This document shows positions 1 through 12,417 of a stretch of DNA of 64,000 nt, piece by piece. This DNA is from Arthrobotrys musiformis. Lineage: Eukaryota; Ascomycota; Orbiliomycetes; Orbiliales; Orbiliaceae. The notes beneath the pieces are model-generated. The model did no database searches and was not told the origin of the DNA. It saw only the letters and a list, made by a program, of their open reading frames with translations. Position 1 is the stretch's first letter; each line of letters opens with the position of its first letter. The stretch lies in assembly GCA_036971715.1 (NCBI GenBank), contig JAVHJL010000003.1, positions 2,666,001 through 2,730,000 of the forward strand, given 5' to 3'. Position numbers and translations under genes: made by a program.

Positions 1-1411
1 TCTCTTTGTTAGCATGGGATTATGTACGCATCATTAGAGATTACGATACTAACCCAGCACTTATCTCCTATCCTCTCAGGTCTCTCACCACGAATGCCAA
101 CACCGATAACGTGAGTAGTAGAGTAGAAGAGATCCTTGGTCCAGGATATCAGCTCCTTGTTGCCTATCAGGTTAACAAAGCCATCAAGAGCCATAGTATT
201 GACGAGCTTCTTGTACTTGATGGTGGTGCCATTCTTCGTGGTGACAACCTTGTTCTCGGGATCAACAGCAGTGACAAAGCCACCCTCACCAAAGATCGTT
301 TTCTCCTTGGGTAGGGTGTTAGCTACAGCAATCCAGATACCACCGGTCCCACCTTCTGCCGGGAACCTGAACGTGGCATTGGGACCCCAGTTAGGTGCCG
401 GTCTGCCCAAAATGATGTTTTTGGTGACAGTTTTCAGATCCGGTGCGGCAACACGTTCTCCAAGCCACTCGCACTGCATCTTCGTCGTCGGGACAGCCCA
501 AACTTTGAAGTTGTAGGGTCGCATGAACAAATCCGCAATACCCTCTCCCATCATTCGGACGATCCACTCATCGAAATTCTTGGGTTTGGTGTTGGCGACA
601 CGGCATTCGAGAGCCGCATCGATCATCCCGTTCATGCAGGCCACTTTTTCATCCTGAGGCAGCAAGGAAATATTATTCTGGAAAGGATACGGGACCCATA
701 GATTCTTGCATCTCACATACGAGACTCTTTGATGGTGATACCAGTCCGACTCTTTGGGAAGAGCCTCGTCCAGGCAGTCATCAAAGTACTTGTAGTGAGA
801 GAAAATAACGTGACCGCCAACATCGTACAACTGTGGAATGGAAGAAGGGCAAATTAGCAATGACAACGTGTCTACAAGCTTCAATGGCGGATTTTTAGAC
901 TTACGAATCCTTCTGGAGTCACATCAGTGGAAGCCAAGCCGCCTGGAATTTCATTGGAATCCACAATCAACCAAGACGCTGAGTCCTATCAGGCCATTGA
1001 GGGGTCAGCAGAGGGGTTCTTCCAGCATAACCGATCGGAGAGATCGGGTTCGAAGGTTCCTGAGAAGTGGTGCCGTGGTACAGAGCACTGGATTGTGGGG
1101 CAGTAGAGGAGAAACGTACCAACTGATTTAACCGTTTCGCAGCCCCAAGGCCCGTCGGACCGGCTCCAATCACCAAGACATCAACTGCTCTGAAACGAAG
1201 TTAGTCAGCTGGTCGTGCATCTTTTTTATATTATTGTTTTTTATATATTTTTATGTTTGTTTTTATGATTATTGTTTTTCTCTGTATGGATATGTTTCTA
1301 TTCGGGCAATTGGAGAGGTGGCATGAATTTTGGGATCACATACAGCTCTTTCTGTGCTTGCTTAGAGGCGGGCTCCTTGCCGCTGATGGTGGAGGCGACT
1401 GATGAAGACAT
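1..1411 (-). CDS. ugmA: UDP-galactopyranose mutase, partial (C-terminus off left edge)
   Basis: FAD flavoenzyme that interconverts UDP-galactopyranose and UDP-galactofuranose, the donor for galactofuranose in mould cell walls and glycoconjugates. My model has four exons, 1344-1411, 1120-1189, 905-985 and 54-830, giving the first 332 residues of a family usually about 510 long. Visible motifs are the dinucleotide-binding VIGAGPTGLGAAKRLNQ, GGLAST, the conserved YDVGGHVIFSHYKYFDD loop, MRPYNFKVWAVPT and the arginine-rich GERPERIGDKCW, all typical of eukaryotic UGMs. The exon at 54 ends at a GTTAGT donor. The next intron shows a TGCTAAC branch point just before the window ends, so the gene continues leftwards. 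The first exon encodes an extra serine-rich N-terminus of about 22 residues; its donor GTATGT and the acceptor TTTCAG keep frame. It is divergent from the transporter at 3478. Family identity is near certain; the first exon is less sure. Confidence 0.93.
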
Positions 1412-3477
1412 ATTTCAAAAACGGTTCTTGTAGGTTGGCAACCCTGGGATGGAGAACTCAATCGCTTTGTAGGAAAGGGCGAGCTGGGTAGGGTTCGCAA
1501 TGGACCGAGCTGGAACTGGAGCTGGAGCTGGAGCTGGGAAGGTTTCCTGGTGGTGATGGGAGGTAAATAATGTATGTAATGCAATTTAATGGACACGAGG
1601 AAGACGAGGACGAGGAACGGAAGAGGGGAGAAAAAAAGGGTCACCAAAGTTTGACAGCCAACCAAAGCAACGATTTTGAGTCCAAGCTCGAGCTCAAAAT
1701 TAAGCTGCGCTTGCTTCGCCTTTGGTTGCATGCCAGAGCTGCTTTAGCTTTACCAACAGGGTCCACCCACACGTTCGAAGGTGCTTAGTATGTAAAGGCT
1801 GGCTGACTGATCAATTGATCGGGACTTGGACAGAGTAAAGGATACCCCTGCAGCAGGGACGCCCCGCTGGAAAGAAAAGCTTTCGGAATGAAACTGTGCC
1901 CGGTTGGAATAGCCCAGTTGAGATGCCTGCGGCCTCCGAACGTTGCAACGAGGAGCAGCTCTGCCACGACCGTGCATCGACAGGCTGCCTTAATTGGTAT
2001 GTCGGGTTCCCTCATCATGTGTCCGGTTGTATGTCTGTTGGGACTCCCCCTGAAATTAGCCAGAGAGTGAAACAAGCGCCCAGGAGAGGATCAATAGTGC
2101 CACCGTACCACCGTTCTCGAACTCTTCCTCCCGTACTCCCCTAGCCCGCGACATCCTAGGTGAATACTTAAGTAGGTACATGAGTACCTGGTACGTAACC
2201 ACACACGTACTGATAGATATATATATATCTTGGTGTTTCGATCTATTTGGAGTTCGGTTGAAGATGGTCTCGTAAGAAGAAAAAAAAAAAGAGGTCTAGA
2301 AACCTTAGGTGACAGGATATATAACGGCAATGACGACTCGCATCTGCGATGGCAGAGTGGCTGAAGGCACAGCTCGTATTTCTCGAAGCACCATCTCGAT
2401 TGAGGTTGTCGCGATGGCGAAGACACCCGCATCCGGGAAGGAGGGTTTGTTTCGCTGTTGGCTGTATGTATGTACTATACCCAGGTAGATACTGCCTATA
2501 CTATACCATGCCATACTATGCTCGGTATACTACCTAAGTACATATTATAATCACCTAGTCTCTGTCTTCTTTCCCTTCTTTCCCTTCTTCCTTTCTTCCT
2601 CTTCTTCTTCTTTAAACTGGATATCCGTATACTGCTGCTATCAATCTCGAACTCTTCTTTTCCTTCACGCCCAGCCGCTGTTAAGATTGGTTATATTATA
2701 TAATACTCCGGCACCAATAAATACTTCCTTATATAAGAACTGACAGACGGACGCGGGAAGCCAAAGCTTAACAGCTTAAAATTAAAAACAACGACCCCCC
2801 AGGCCAGGTCAGGCACCGCAGGCTGGCCAGTGGCGTCCGTCCGAGAAATCCAGGGTCCATTGGAGATATCCTCCCCCTTTCCCCTTCTGCCGCCAATCCA
2901 AATTCGTCTCGATATTCTCCATTTCGCCTGCATCGTCGCAAATTAGATGCCTACAGTGTGCACGGAGTAGTATAATTATAATTGACCAAACAGAGCCCTC
3001 GGAATTTCTCTCTTTCCTCCTCCCCCCTGGAACCAACCAACAACCAACCAACCAACCAACTAACCCATCCTCTTCTTCCTCTTCGAATTCTTCTCCCTCC
3101 TCTTCCTGTCCCTCGATCCTTCCCTGTCTCTCGAGCCTCTTGTCGATATCTATTCATACATATATAAACTTTGGCGTTCGAAATTTTGAATTTCTGGTAC
3201 CTTGGTTCTGGCCACTTGCGCTGCTCGGTCCAATTGCTCGTCTGAAGTACCCACAAAAACCCAACTCGGACCAAAAACCAGAACCAACGAACAAACTTCG
3301 GGCGAAAAAACTCTCCCAACCTGACCGTGTGTGTGGGTTGGGTCCGCCATCCCGTCAAATAAAGAGACCCTTTTTCTTTCGAATCTCCCACCCCCCCCCC
3401 CCCAAATCGCTTCAACCGCTCGCTCTTCGCCACCGCCCTCATCACCACCAGCTACCTCCCCTACACACTTTCGCAAG
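1412..3477. other. Divergent intergenic region between ugmA and the TPT transporter
   Basis: About 2.1 kb with no supported gene. It holds a degenerate GGAGCT hexamer tandem at about 1507-1538, an alternating AT stretch near 2217-2228, a strongly pyrimidine-rich leader at about 2555-2620 and again at 3005-3135, an ACCA/ACCAACC run near 3033-3060, and a 13-base C homopolymer at 3391-3403. The pyrimidine tracts lie upstream of the + gene and look like a fungal promoter and 5' leader. Short open frames on both strands have no recognisable product. Confidence 0.7.
1507..1538. repeat. GGAGCT hexamer tandem repeat
   Basis: Four to five imperfect copies of a GAGCTG unit in the upstream region of ugmA. 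The first copy has an A substitution. It is short and has no coding support. Confidence 0.7.
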
Positions 3478-5210
3478 ATGTCCTCGAGTAACGACGCCAC
3501 GGAGGACAAGAGGGATCCTCTCATGGGCGAGAACAGAGACGATCCAATCCTTCCAGTCAGCAATGTCCCTACACCCCCACGCCCGACAATACCTCCTGCC
3601 GTCTATGTCATGTACGTAATCCACCCGCTCGACTTCGCGACTACAACTGGTTTTCTAACTCCGAAACATGTAGAGTCTGGATCGCACTGAGTGGAAGTGT
3701 CATTCTCTTCAACAAGAAGATATTAGATAAAGAAAAGGGTCTTAATTTTCGTATGTTGTCCTTCCAATCAACCCCCCTTGTCCAAACGATCTCTCGCTAA
3801 CTTTGAATCGCAGCCTTCCGTAAGTCCTCCCTTCTCGCGCCCAACGGCCTCCGTCTCCCTTCTTCTCCCTCCACACCTGCATCCCACGCTACCCCGCCAT
3901 TTTACTACACCATACGCGTTTTCATAGTTATTTATCCATCATTGATTATTAACCCGGTTTTACGTTATAGCGATTTTCCTTACAACATGGCATTTGGTAT
4001 TCGCAACGATCATGACACAGGTCCTTGCGAGAACTTCAAGTCTCCTTGACGGTCTCAAGACGGTCAAGATGACCGGCAAAGTCTATTTGAGAGCAGTTGT
4101 GCCAATTGGTTTCTTCTTCAGCTTGAGCTTGATCTGCAGCAACCAAGCATACCTTTATCTCAGCGTATCCTTCATCCAAATGCTCAAGGTCAGTTACCCA
4201 AAACTCGAAGAATACATATCGAACGGCAGGAGGCCATATATGTTAACACCAAAACTGTCGTCCATAGGCCACCACACCAGTTGCCGTCCTCCTAGCAGGT
4301 TGGGCCCTCGGAAAGGACCGACCTACCAACAGAACCTTTGGAAACGTCTCTATCATCGTCCTCGGTGTCATTATTGCCTCGTACGGTGAAATCAAGTTTG
4401 TTATGGTTGGGTTCATTTTCCAAGCCCTCGGTGTCGCTTTCGAGGCTACTAGACTTGCCATGGTTGAGAAGCTCCTCAACTCGCCAGAGTACAAGATGGA
4501 CCCATTGGTGTCACTTTACTACTTTGCTCCCGTTTGCGCCGCCATGAACTTCGTTATCTTCCTGTCTTTGGAGGCCAGCACCATCACCCTCGACGATATC
4601 TTCCGAGTCGGTCCATTTGTTCTCGTGATCAATGCCCTGGTGGCCTTCGCTCTGAACGTCAGCGTTGTTTTCCTGGTAAGTCGCTTCCTGTGCGATACGT
4701 CTTCGTGAACACCACTAACAAGAGGCCATGGTAGATCGGAAAAACTTCATCCCTCGTCCTTACGCTCTGCGGTGTCTTGAAGGATATTCTCCTAGTTATC
4801 ATCTCTGTCGCATGGATCCACGACCCTGTCAAGCCACTCCAGATCTTCGGCTACTCGATCGCCTTGGGAGGATTGGTATACTATAAGCTCGGAGGTAAGT
4901 TGTTCACACCACTCCCCCAATGTTCCCACGGCAGCATGCTGACCCCTTACCAGCCGACAAAATCAAGGAGCACTACGGAAGACTCTCCAAAGAAGGAGCA
5001 CTCCGATGGAACGAATATGGGACAAAATACCCAGCTTACCGAAAGGCCGCGGTTTTCGGTTTCTGCGCATTCTTCGTTCTTATCATTTTCTTCTCATACA
5101 GCAATGCCGGTACTGGCGAAATCTCTGAACAGGTTGATGCCGTCGTGAGGGCCGGAGTCAACCACATCCATTCGAAACGGGGGCTTGAGGCTGTGATCTC
5201 TTATTTCTAG
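3478..5210 (+). CDS. Triose-phosphate/nucleotide-sugar transporter family (TPT/SLC35-like) membrane protein
   Basis: Polytopic transporter of the TPT (DUF250) branch of the drug/metabolite superfamily, expected in Golgi or ER membranes. The substrate cannot be read from sequence. Exons: 3478-3611, 3674-3750, 3814-3819, 3971-4188, 4268-4675, 4735-4894 and 4954-5210, giving 419 residues. A short cytosolic N-terminus is followed by about ten hydrophobic segments. Family hallmarks are FNKKIL in the first segment, LNFPFPIFLTTWH, SFIQMLKATTPVAVLL and the KDRPTNRT loop, and GKTSSLVLTLCGVLKDILLV late in the protein. The C-terminal tail after the last segment is hydrophilic. The third exon is only six bases; skipping it keeps frame but loses Pro-Phe from the conserved FPFPI motif. 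TPT identity is firm. Assignment as a sugar-phosphate rather than nucleotide-sugar carrier is open. Confidence 0.88.
3814..3819 (+). other. Putative 6-nt micro-exon in the TPT transporter gene
   Basis: CCTTCC is bounded by a CAG acceptor on its left and a GTAAGT donor on its right. With exons ending at 3750 and starting at 3971 it restores the family motif NFPFPI. Without it the motif would read NFPI, also in frame. Confidence 0.7.
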
Positions 5211-6329
5211 GCCCATCTCTTTTGAGGTGGAGGGGTGTTGATTCTTTTCAAATGATCCTTTTTTTTCTCTTCGTACCTGCAAAAGGCTATATTTTTTCAG
5301 TATATATATAGATTTATTTTTCTTTTGAGTTTTCAACGATTTTTTTTTCTTGGGTATTATTGGGGCGAAAGACGTTTGGCGGAGATAGCTCCGGACGGAT
5401 GGCATGAGAGTAAGACGAATTTATCGAGGATGGATCTAAATGTTTATAATACCTGCTTGGGGTAACAGTTGTCCGTTTATCTTATAAAGTAACGACATAT
5501 TCTAATTATAACATCGTCTGCTTGAACATTAATGGCGCAAAGGGGGGTGGTTTGAGTGAAATATATCCCAGCGGGTGGATCCGAGGGACGCAATGTTCGC
5601 CGAAGATGTCATGAGCGAGAGCAAAAATATACAAATGTGTGAGTTAGGAGTATACGATAAAGGATGACGGGATAAGGACGAACGGCGGGCGCGATACGAG
5701 ATCCGAGTCACCCTCCAGCTGAAAAAGGAGGTTGTATCGAAGTACCATCCAACGGCACATACCTTTGGCGATTACGAAATGTAAAGTATCTCGCAAGATT
5801 AATGCAACCACTTTCACTCGAAATCTCTGACAAAGAGCTCTTCTGCCAACGAAGTGGGGGGAGGAGGCGCATCGATTCCAATGGCCAAAAAAAATTAAAA
5901 TGTCGACATCCTAAGAGAATTAAGAAGAAGAAAAACAAGAGATATCGATCGTGGATACGTAAAAGTATACACACAGTGCATTCCTTCGAGCGAAAGGCGA
6001 CACCGAATCAACTTGAAAGCGCGAGACTTTCACATGTCAAAAAACGAACCACTACCCAAACGGAAAAAAAAAAAAAAAAAAAAAAGGCATGTATTCTCGC
6101 TAGCGCTGGGGCCCACCCAACCGGAGAACGAAGGACCCACTATTCCATTATCGTGGATATGTGAAAACCAAAAGGACTTTCCTTTCCTTATCAACCCTCA
6201 TTCGAAATCCATGACGGAGATCATCTTTTCGGATTAGACTATGTTTAGAACGAACGAAAAAAAATGCTCCGTGCGCAGATACGCTAAAGTCTTCGTATTT
6301 TGGTATCAGAATCCTCGAGCTCGTTGGTA

Positions 6330-6352
6330 TTTTTTTTTTTTTTTTTTTTTTT
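6330..6352. repeat. T homopolymer, 23 bases
   Basis: Uninterrupted T run in the gene-poor region. A run of about 22 A lies 250 bp to its left. Confidence 0.9.
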
Positions 6353-8133
6353 GGAAACAGAGCGGTCTCGCCTGCCAACTTGGAAGCTGGTTGTGCAATT
6401 ATAATGGTGGTGATAAGCCAACATTCAGGCATTTGATGCACAGAAGAGAACATGTGCGAAAGCATCAATTGCAACCAGCATCCAACAATTGCAAAGTTTA
6501 GCGCACAATAACGTATGTAATGTCCTTATGTGTGAAGGTGTATGGACTGTGCGTACGGCTGTGATATGTAAGCGGTGATATCTTAGTCCCTCCTGAGGTC
6601 AAAGCGAGGCCGGTTCGTTAAATTTGTCTGAGCTACCCGCACTGCGCTGCGCTGCTTGCAGCTCAAGGATCGATCTCCCAACGAAACTTCATTCAAGGAT
6701 ATCGATAGCACACACGACTAGACTATGCGGTTGATATCGATGGCTAGATGGGCCCCCATTCCCCCTTGCCGAAGCAGGAGGCACATCATGGAAGTACGCT
6801 TACATGTACTGGCATACAACCTGATAGACGCGAATCCTCGAACTCAGTTATAACTGCTTAGGTAGCTATTAGGAGGCATCACTAAGAAGCCGCCATCCAA
6901 AAACGTGGGTACGGATTGAAAGTCGGCCGGGTTGGCCAACCAAAGCAACCGAAGCAAGCCAAGTGGGGCGTGAACGTTAACGTTTTCCTCAGGATTCAAC
7001 AGGTTCTGAAAACAACGTAGCTGCATATGCGTCTGCATGGGGACCTTGGACCTTGCCATATGGACCTACATTGCAACATGTATTTCTTTTTCCGATTCGA
7101 TTTCGATTTGATTCTCCCTTCTTGAACATACGATGACTCGACTCCAAAGCCCTCGGCTCGAGGCCCCAAAAATCAGTAGGATAGAAGAGAATAGAATACA
7201 ATAGGATGTAGCTTTTTCAGATCTCCTAAGGTAATAGGGAGCTATTATATCGCAAAAGCATGTGCTTGAAAGACATGATCGTGATAGTGGCCCCCTTCTC
7301 TCAAATCCGATTCGTACGCTAGGAGGCAAAGGATGCCTTGCGACTCCCGCGAACTCTCGTTTTTTCTTCTTCCTCCTTTTATCGCCGCAAACACGGTGCC
7401 GGCTTGAAGAATGCAACTGTCAGTTCGGTAAAGTATGTAAAAGTATGCAAATACTTGCATACATATTCATACGTATCCATAAATTTGATCCGAGGTGCGA
7501 GATAATCTTGGTTGCCCGCCCAAAACTAGCAGCGGTATGTGCAGCCAAGGTACGTATCGGGCTGTACCAGCGCAGTGCGGTACTTTGCAGGGGTGCCAGG
7601 AGTGGAAGTACTATGTCCTGGGTGGGTTTCGATAGATGAGAGAAGTAGTGGAAATTCTCCTTCCCGCCCCTCCATCACAGCTTTCCTGAAGCATGTGGAT
7701 TCGATTTGGGGGCCTACGTACAACAGAAGCAAGTACCTACATACTTCCTCCTTGAGGGGAGCAAGTATAAAGTCATCTGCATGCCCACTTTAAATTCGGT
7801 GGGTTCCGTTGAGTAGTGTGACATTTCTTTGTTAACTCTTTGAAGCCAAACGACTTGCAGCTGTAACTTTTCGACATTAATCATATCGTATCAGTATTTT
7901 CATAGATACTTATATCGCCACTGCTGAATCAAAAAAATTATATCCGGAACTGAGGTGAGAGCTTGGACCCGCTTTATTTCTCTCTTTCTTTTTTTCTTTT
8001 TCCCTTTTCCCTTTTTCTTTCCTTCTTCCCTCTTTTTTTTTGCTGAGTAAGGTTGGGACTTTCCGACATGTGATTGTCGTCAATTGAATTGCGACCCTCC
8101 AACACACCATGCAAACTTGCTCACCTTAAGTTA

Positions 8134-8155
8134 GACGTCATCGATTTATATATAA
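8134..8155 (+). promoter_or_regulatory. CRE-like site and TATA box of the perilipin-like gene
   Basis: GACGTCA at 8134-8140 matches the core bound by ATF/CREB bZIP factors. Five bases on, TTTATATATAA at 8145-8155 is a strong TATA box about 120 bp before the start codon. A strong TATA box fits a highly inducible gene. Factor identity is inference. Confidence 0.55.
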
Positions 8156-8271
8156 TCGCCCGTCCACTTTTAACATCACCTTGTTCTTTCTTTCTTCCAC
8201 GATAGTAACATTATTAACATCAATCCCTCTTTCAAGATTTCATATCCAACAGAAGACCTATTCTTTTAACA

Positions 8272-8906
8272 ATGGCAACCAACGGCGAAACTGAAACCCA
8301 CAGCGTTTTCTTGAGCCACCTTGTGGCTCTACCAGTTGTCAGTGATGGCGTAACTTACTTCAAAGGTAAGTTCCTTATTGCACCCTCGACCAGTCTACTT
8401 CATTCCTAATAGCATCCTTGCCAGGTCACCCTGTCGGCCAGAGGTCCCTCTCGATCTCTCAATCCGTTTACGACACCTTTGTCAAGCCATTCTCCCCATA
8501 TATCGCCAAAGCCAACGTCTACGCCGGCCCATACGTCACCAAGGCCGATCAATTCGCCGACTCAGGCCTCGCTCAGCTTGAAGAGCGAGTTCCAATCGTC
8601 AAGGAGCCAACCGAAAAGCTCAAGGAGAGAATAACTAGCCTCCCAGTTTACCACACCGCCCAAGATGCGCTTGCATTCGGCAACGAGAAGAAGGATTATG
8701 CCCTTAAAGTCTACAATGACGAGTACAACAAGGCCAGCAATGGACAAAAGAGTTTAGTATCCGTTGCTAAGGCTGGGATCTCGACCACATTCATCCTGTC
8801 AACACAGACTATTGGATGGATTACTGGCTATTTGACAACGAAGAAGGAGGAGGTCACTGAAACCGTCAAGGAGGCTGTTAAGGAGAAGAAGCCCGCTTCT
8901 GAGTAA
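8272..8906 (+). CDS. Perilipin-like lipid-droplet protein (CAP20/MPL1 family)
   Basis: Homologue of the fungal CAP20 and MPL1 proteins, which coat lipid droplets and influence turgor and virulence in plant- and insect-infecting fungi. Two exons, 8272-8365 and 8425-8906, give 191 residues, the usual size for this family. Visible features are the N-terminal GETETHSVFLSHLVALPVV segment, the PYIAKANVYAGPYVTKADQFADSGL block with amphipathic helices, VPIVKEP, a central hydrophobic stretch around FILSTQTIGWITGYLTT, and a lysine/glutamate-rich C-terminus. The intron has a GTAAGT donor and CCAG acceptor and splits a glycine codon. A TATA box lies about 120 bp upstream. The gene is isolated, with over 3 kb of gene-free DNA on each side. 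Identification is by overall pattern, since the family has no catalytic motif. Confidence 0.85.
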
Positions 8907-10919
8907 AGCTTTGATGGCGATTCTAACTTGTTATCTCCTCCGTCTTTCCTTTGTTTGTCTGTAGTACTAGTATCTTTTGTTTAAAGTAGCGTCTGGTATT
9001 GGGGTATTGGGTCCTTGGGTCAGGTTCTTTTTTTTACATTTTCTTTATTTCCTTTCTTAATCCCTCTTCTCTCCCTCTCTCTCCCTCTCTCTCTCTTCTC
9101 TTTCCCTTCTTTCCTTTGTGTCAGCTGGAATGAGCGCAACCAATTGGGTATAGATATCAAAGCCGAAAGCCTTTTTCTTTTGTAATTAGATTGAAACATC
9201 AAAAAAGGATAATTGTCTTCTCTTTCCAAACTTCTCTCCTAGTAACCCATGAGTGCCCCTCGTTCCACCAACACTATGCATGCCTATGCGGCTGATCAAA
9301 ATTTAAAATCTTCACAAGATCGGAATTGCACTGTGGAGTACTTTGTGTTCAATTGTGTCCGAAAAGAAAGAAAGAGAAAAAAATTCAATCTCGTGTGACG
9401 CCGGCGCACTCTACGGTCCGTGTACCCTCGAGTATTCGGTCGTCGGAATACGAGACTACTGCTAGTATTACCATTCGGAACCACCCCTGTGGAAACCCTC
9501 AAGGCTTTTTTTTCTTTGATCGCAGGGTTTAACGATCTTCTGCATGGTTTTTGATCAAATTTGACCCACATAATTAGCATCAATTAGGAAAGTTCCAAAC
9601 AAGAGAGAAGGGGTTCTGCTGTCATTTAAAGGGAAAAGAAAAGAAAAGAAAATATATGTTCCTTAGCATAAAGCTTGCAATTTTGATATCAAAAATTTTT
9701 GACATGTGAAAGAGTGGGTATCGATGATATGGGTACCGATGTGGCGGGATGACAGCATCGGGCAGGTGGGACAAAGGAAATCCCCCTCCTCTTCTTGCAG
9801 GTCTGTGGCGAGTGAATCACAACACAGTAACGAGCGCGAGGGCGGGCGTGGTATTATCGGACCATTGACCGGTGCTAGATAAGCTTCCGTCGTCTCCTGA
9901 TTTTGGCTTCTGACATGTGCCTTTTCTCCCCCTTCCCTTCCTCCCTCTCGATTTGAATCCTTTCACGAAGATTTTCAAAACTTGATTTTGTTATTATTTT
10001 TTATTTCGCTTCGTTATGTTGTAATTAAGCATACCCGAGAAATCTAGGATTGAAGTGGCGGGGAAGGTTTGAAACGTGATTACATGTGGAGACATATTAT
10101 CAAATGCAGAGAATTAGCCGCCGTCCGGTCCGATTCAAGGGCATTCAAAATTCGAGATATCCCTTAATGCAGTAAAAACGTTGGCGTGAGTGATCCTTCT
10201 CCGTCTCTAACTGCTCGCCGATGCGATGTGCCGAGCAGTATCGTGTAGATGCTCGGCGGTCAGATTACGCATGGCTCATGTAATGGGGAACCCGTATACT
10301 TCAAGCAGTCTCTACCCTTTGCATATGTCACTCCGATAAGAAACTCTAATGCGGCAAAAATGACGATTTATAGATCCTTCGCCAGACTTCTATGAGCCTC
10401 AGGGGGAAACTAAGGACTTTGTGGGACGGGAAATCTGCCTTAAGGTGCCTGGCTTTTCCGCGAAGTAATCAAGCCCCCCCTTCAACACTCAACTTCCTAA
10501 AAGATCTTGCAATTCGAAAATGTGATCCCCAAAATCCCGCATGGTACTTCTGATTGCCGGACGGCGGGCGAACCATCATACATCCCATTTCTGTTATGAC
10601 AAGTGCATGCGCATGGGTTTTTGCTAACCGGAATTTTGCATTGACTGCGGACGAGTATTACCCGTGTATATCTGTCTTCAGTTGTATGGATACCAAACGG
10701 CATTCAAACTCAGGAAACAGCGGTTTCGGCCCTCTATAGCCAAGGTAACCCCGAATATATCACAAGGCGGATTAATGCAGCACGTCTATATGCATGTCGA
10801 CCTGGCACGATCTCGTGGAGCTTTAGGAGCGCTCAATTGATCAAGCGCTCACGTAGCTTCCATGCAATGCAATACACTGCCATAGCCAGGGTTTCAAAGG
10901 CTTTGAAACATGAGGTCGG

Positions 10920-10925
<6 letters not shown>

Positions 10926-10955
<30 letters not shown>
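10926..10955. repeat. A homopolymer, 30 bases
   Basis: Uninterrupted A run with no adjacent target-site duplication or retroposon-like sequence that I can see. Confidence 0.9.
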
Positions 10956-10958
<3 letters not shown>

Positions 10959-12186
10959 GAATCTAGTAGTAAAAGGAACCGATGACACCTATCCGGTGCG
11001 AGATATCCCTCGCGATGCCTGACAGCTGGCCTAGATTGCGGTTCTTTATATACTCAGCCTCCGCGAGGTCGGGACGCCGCTTGTGTTCCGCGCCGGGCTT
11101 AGTTGTGTTGTGTTGGAATTGGTGGTTCAGAATTGGCTGGCTTTGTGCGCGCCTCGCTTGGAAGTGGAGCCAAGCACACCGTCTGGCTCCGAGACTGGTG
11201 TGGAGCCTGTTGGAACTACCATGAATTATTACCCAACCAAGCTAAGGACACTAAAAGGAAAAAGGGTATCCTCTCGTTATTTGTCCAACGTAGGCAATTC
11301 TGTCTTGGTCGAGATTCTTCAATCTACTCATGCATGGAGACGTATCTACCAAGATACGAGGGGAGGGGGGTTTCTAATAGAGGCGCAGCAGATGGTGAGT
11401 TCCGACTGTTGATCGGTGAAGCCAAAAAGTTAGGTTAGAAGTCGAGCTTCATGCGCGATTATCTGGATTGCAGTCATTCGGGCCCTTGTTTCATTTGTCC
11501 ATCGAGGCTTTGAGATCGCTGCATTATATTATCCGTGATGATATAGCTTGAATACTCGAAGCCCAAGATATCTCCCAAGACGCAATTTGAAACTGGGCGC
11601 CCGGTACAATGTTCATGTCGGTTCATTGGGGGTTCTTCTCCTCTTTGTCGGCTAGCGCCATGCAATGCATCCCTGGTGTCGTACCACATTCCCCCAACAG
11701 CCGTGCGGGTTGATTCCGTCAGCAATATACCGAACGGACCCCAGACCAGCCGCCTCGAAGCCAAAATGAATGTAGCATCGTCTGGTAATTACCTAAGCAC
11801 TAGGTAACTAACACAAACAGGAGCTCGGTTGACCAGAATTAAACCCGCTGGGAAAGTTCCTCTTTTCCTCTCTTCTATTTGCGGCTCGATGCTGAAGTTT
11901 GTTTGAGGAGATATTTTCCGGCGACGCTCCCAGACAGTTTGCTCGACAGATTTGTATACTTGACTGGGATCTTGTTTCCCGACACCCGGGGGCTTGGCTG
12001 ACAATTCTAGGCGGCCGTTGCAAGAAGTCGGCAGTACAAAGTATGTATGATTAAAGCAATCGAGAAGAAGTTAAGTTGGTAGTATTCTGAATCGACGACG
12101 GGTGATGATGGAGGGTGCGCCTGACCTCGTACATTGTGAACAGAGAGGTCGTTGCTGCGCCCTGTTGGCCTCCAAAGTGATGTCAG

Positions 12187-12211
12187 GCATGGGTGTTCCC
12201 CACACCCATGC
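12187..12211. repeat. Perfect 10-bp inverted repeat with 5-nt loop
   Basis: GCATGGGTGT at 12187-12196 is the exact reverse complement of ACACCCATGC at 12202-12211, with TCCCC between. It lies about 390 bp upstream of the stomatin-like gene. It could be a dyad transcription-factor site or a structured RNA element. Confidence 0.85.
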
Positions 12212-12409
12212 GCTCCACCTGCCTGGGATTGGACCGTCGGAGCGAGCCACCCTGGTTTTGCCCGATCTGCGCATTCTTGGAGCCAAGAACTGGGGTGGAG
12301 GTGTAGGCAATCGAGAGCTGGCGCACTGAATGTGATGGATGAATTGGAGGTGAAGGGAGTCGGCAGCCGGCAGTGTGCAGCAGTTACCTAAGAATCAATA
12401 TGAATAACT

Positions 12410-12417
12410 TATATAAG
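12410..12417 (+). promoter_or_regulatory. TATA box of the stomatin-like gene
   Basis: TATATAAG about 190 bp upstream of the start codon at 12603, with no other gene between. Position and sequence fit a core promoter. Confidence 0.5.

Larger units (their letters stand above)
5211..8271. other. Gene-poor intergenic region
   Basis: About 3.1 kb with no supported gene between the transporter and the perilipin-like gene. It contains an A homopolymer at about 6064-6085, a 23-base T run at 6330-6352, pyrimidine-rich tracts near 7980-8040, and the perilipin promoter at its right end. Open frames here are short, appear in several frames at once and show no domain signal. A non-coding RNA cannot be excluded from sequence alone. 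Confidence 0.65.

Noticed and set aside
2349..2365. A-box-like TGGCAGAGTGG suggesting a tRNA-Ser or Leu
   Set aside because: No matching B box downstream and the D stem does not pair.
10926..10955. A30 run as the tail of a retroposed element
   Set aside because: No target-site duplication, no LINE/SINE-like sequence upstream, and similar homopolymers occur throughout the gaps.
11083..12391. Several overlapping open frames of 60-110 codons on both strands
   Set aside because: They coexist in multiple frames in GC-richer DNA, none shows domain-like sequence, and no splice joining extends them convincingly.
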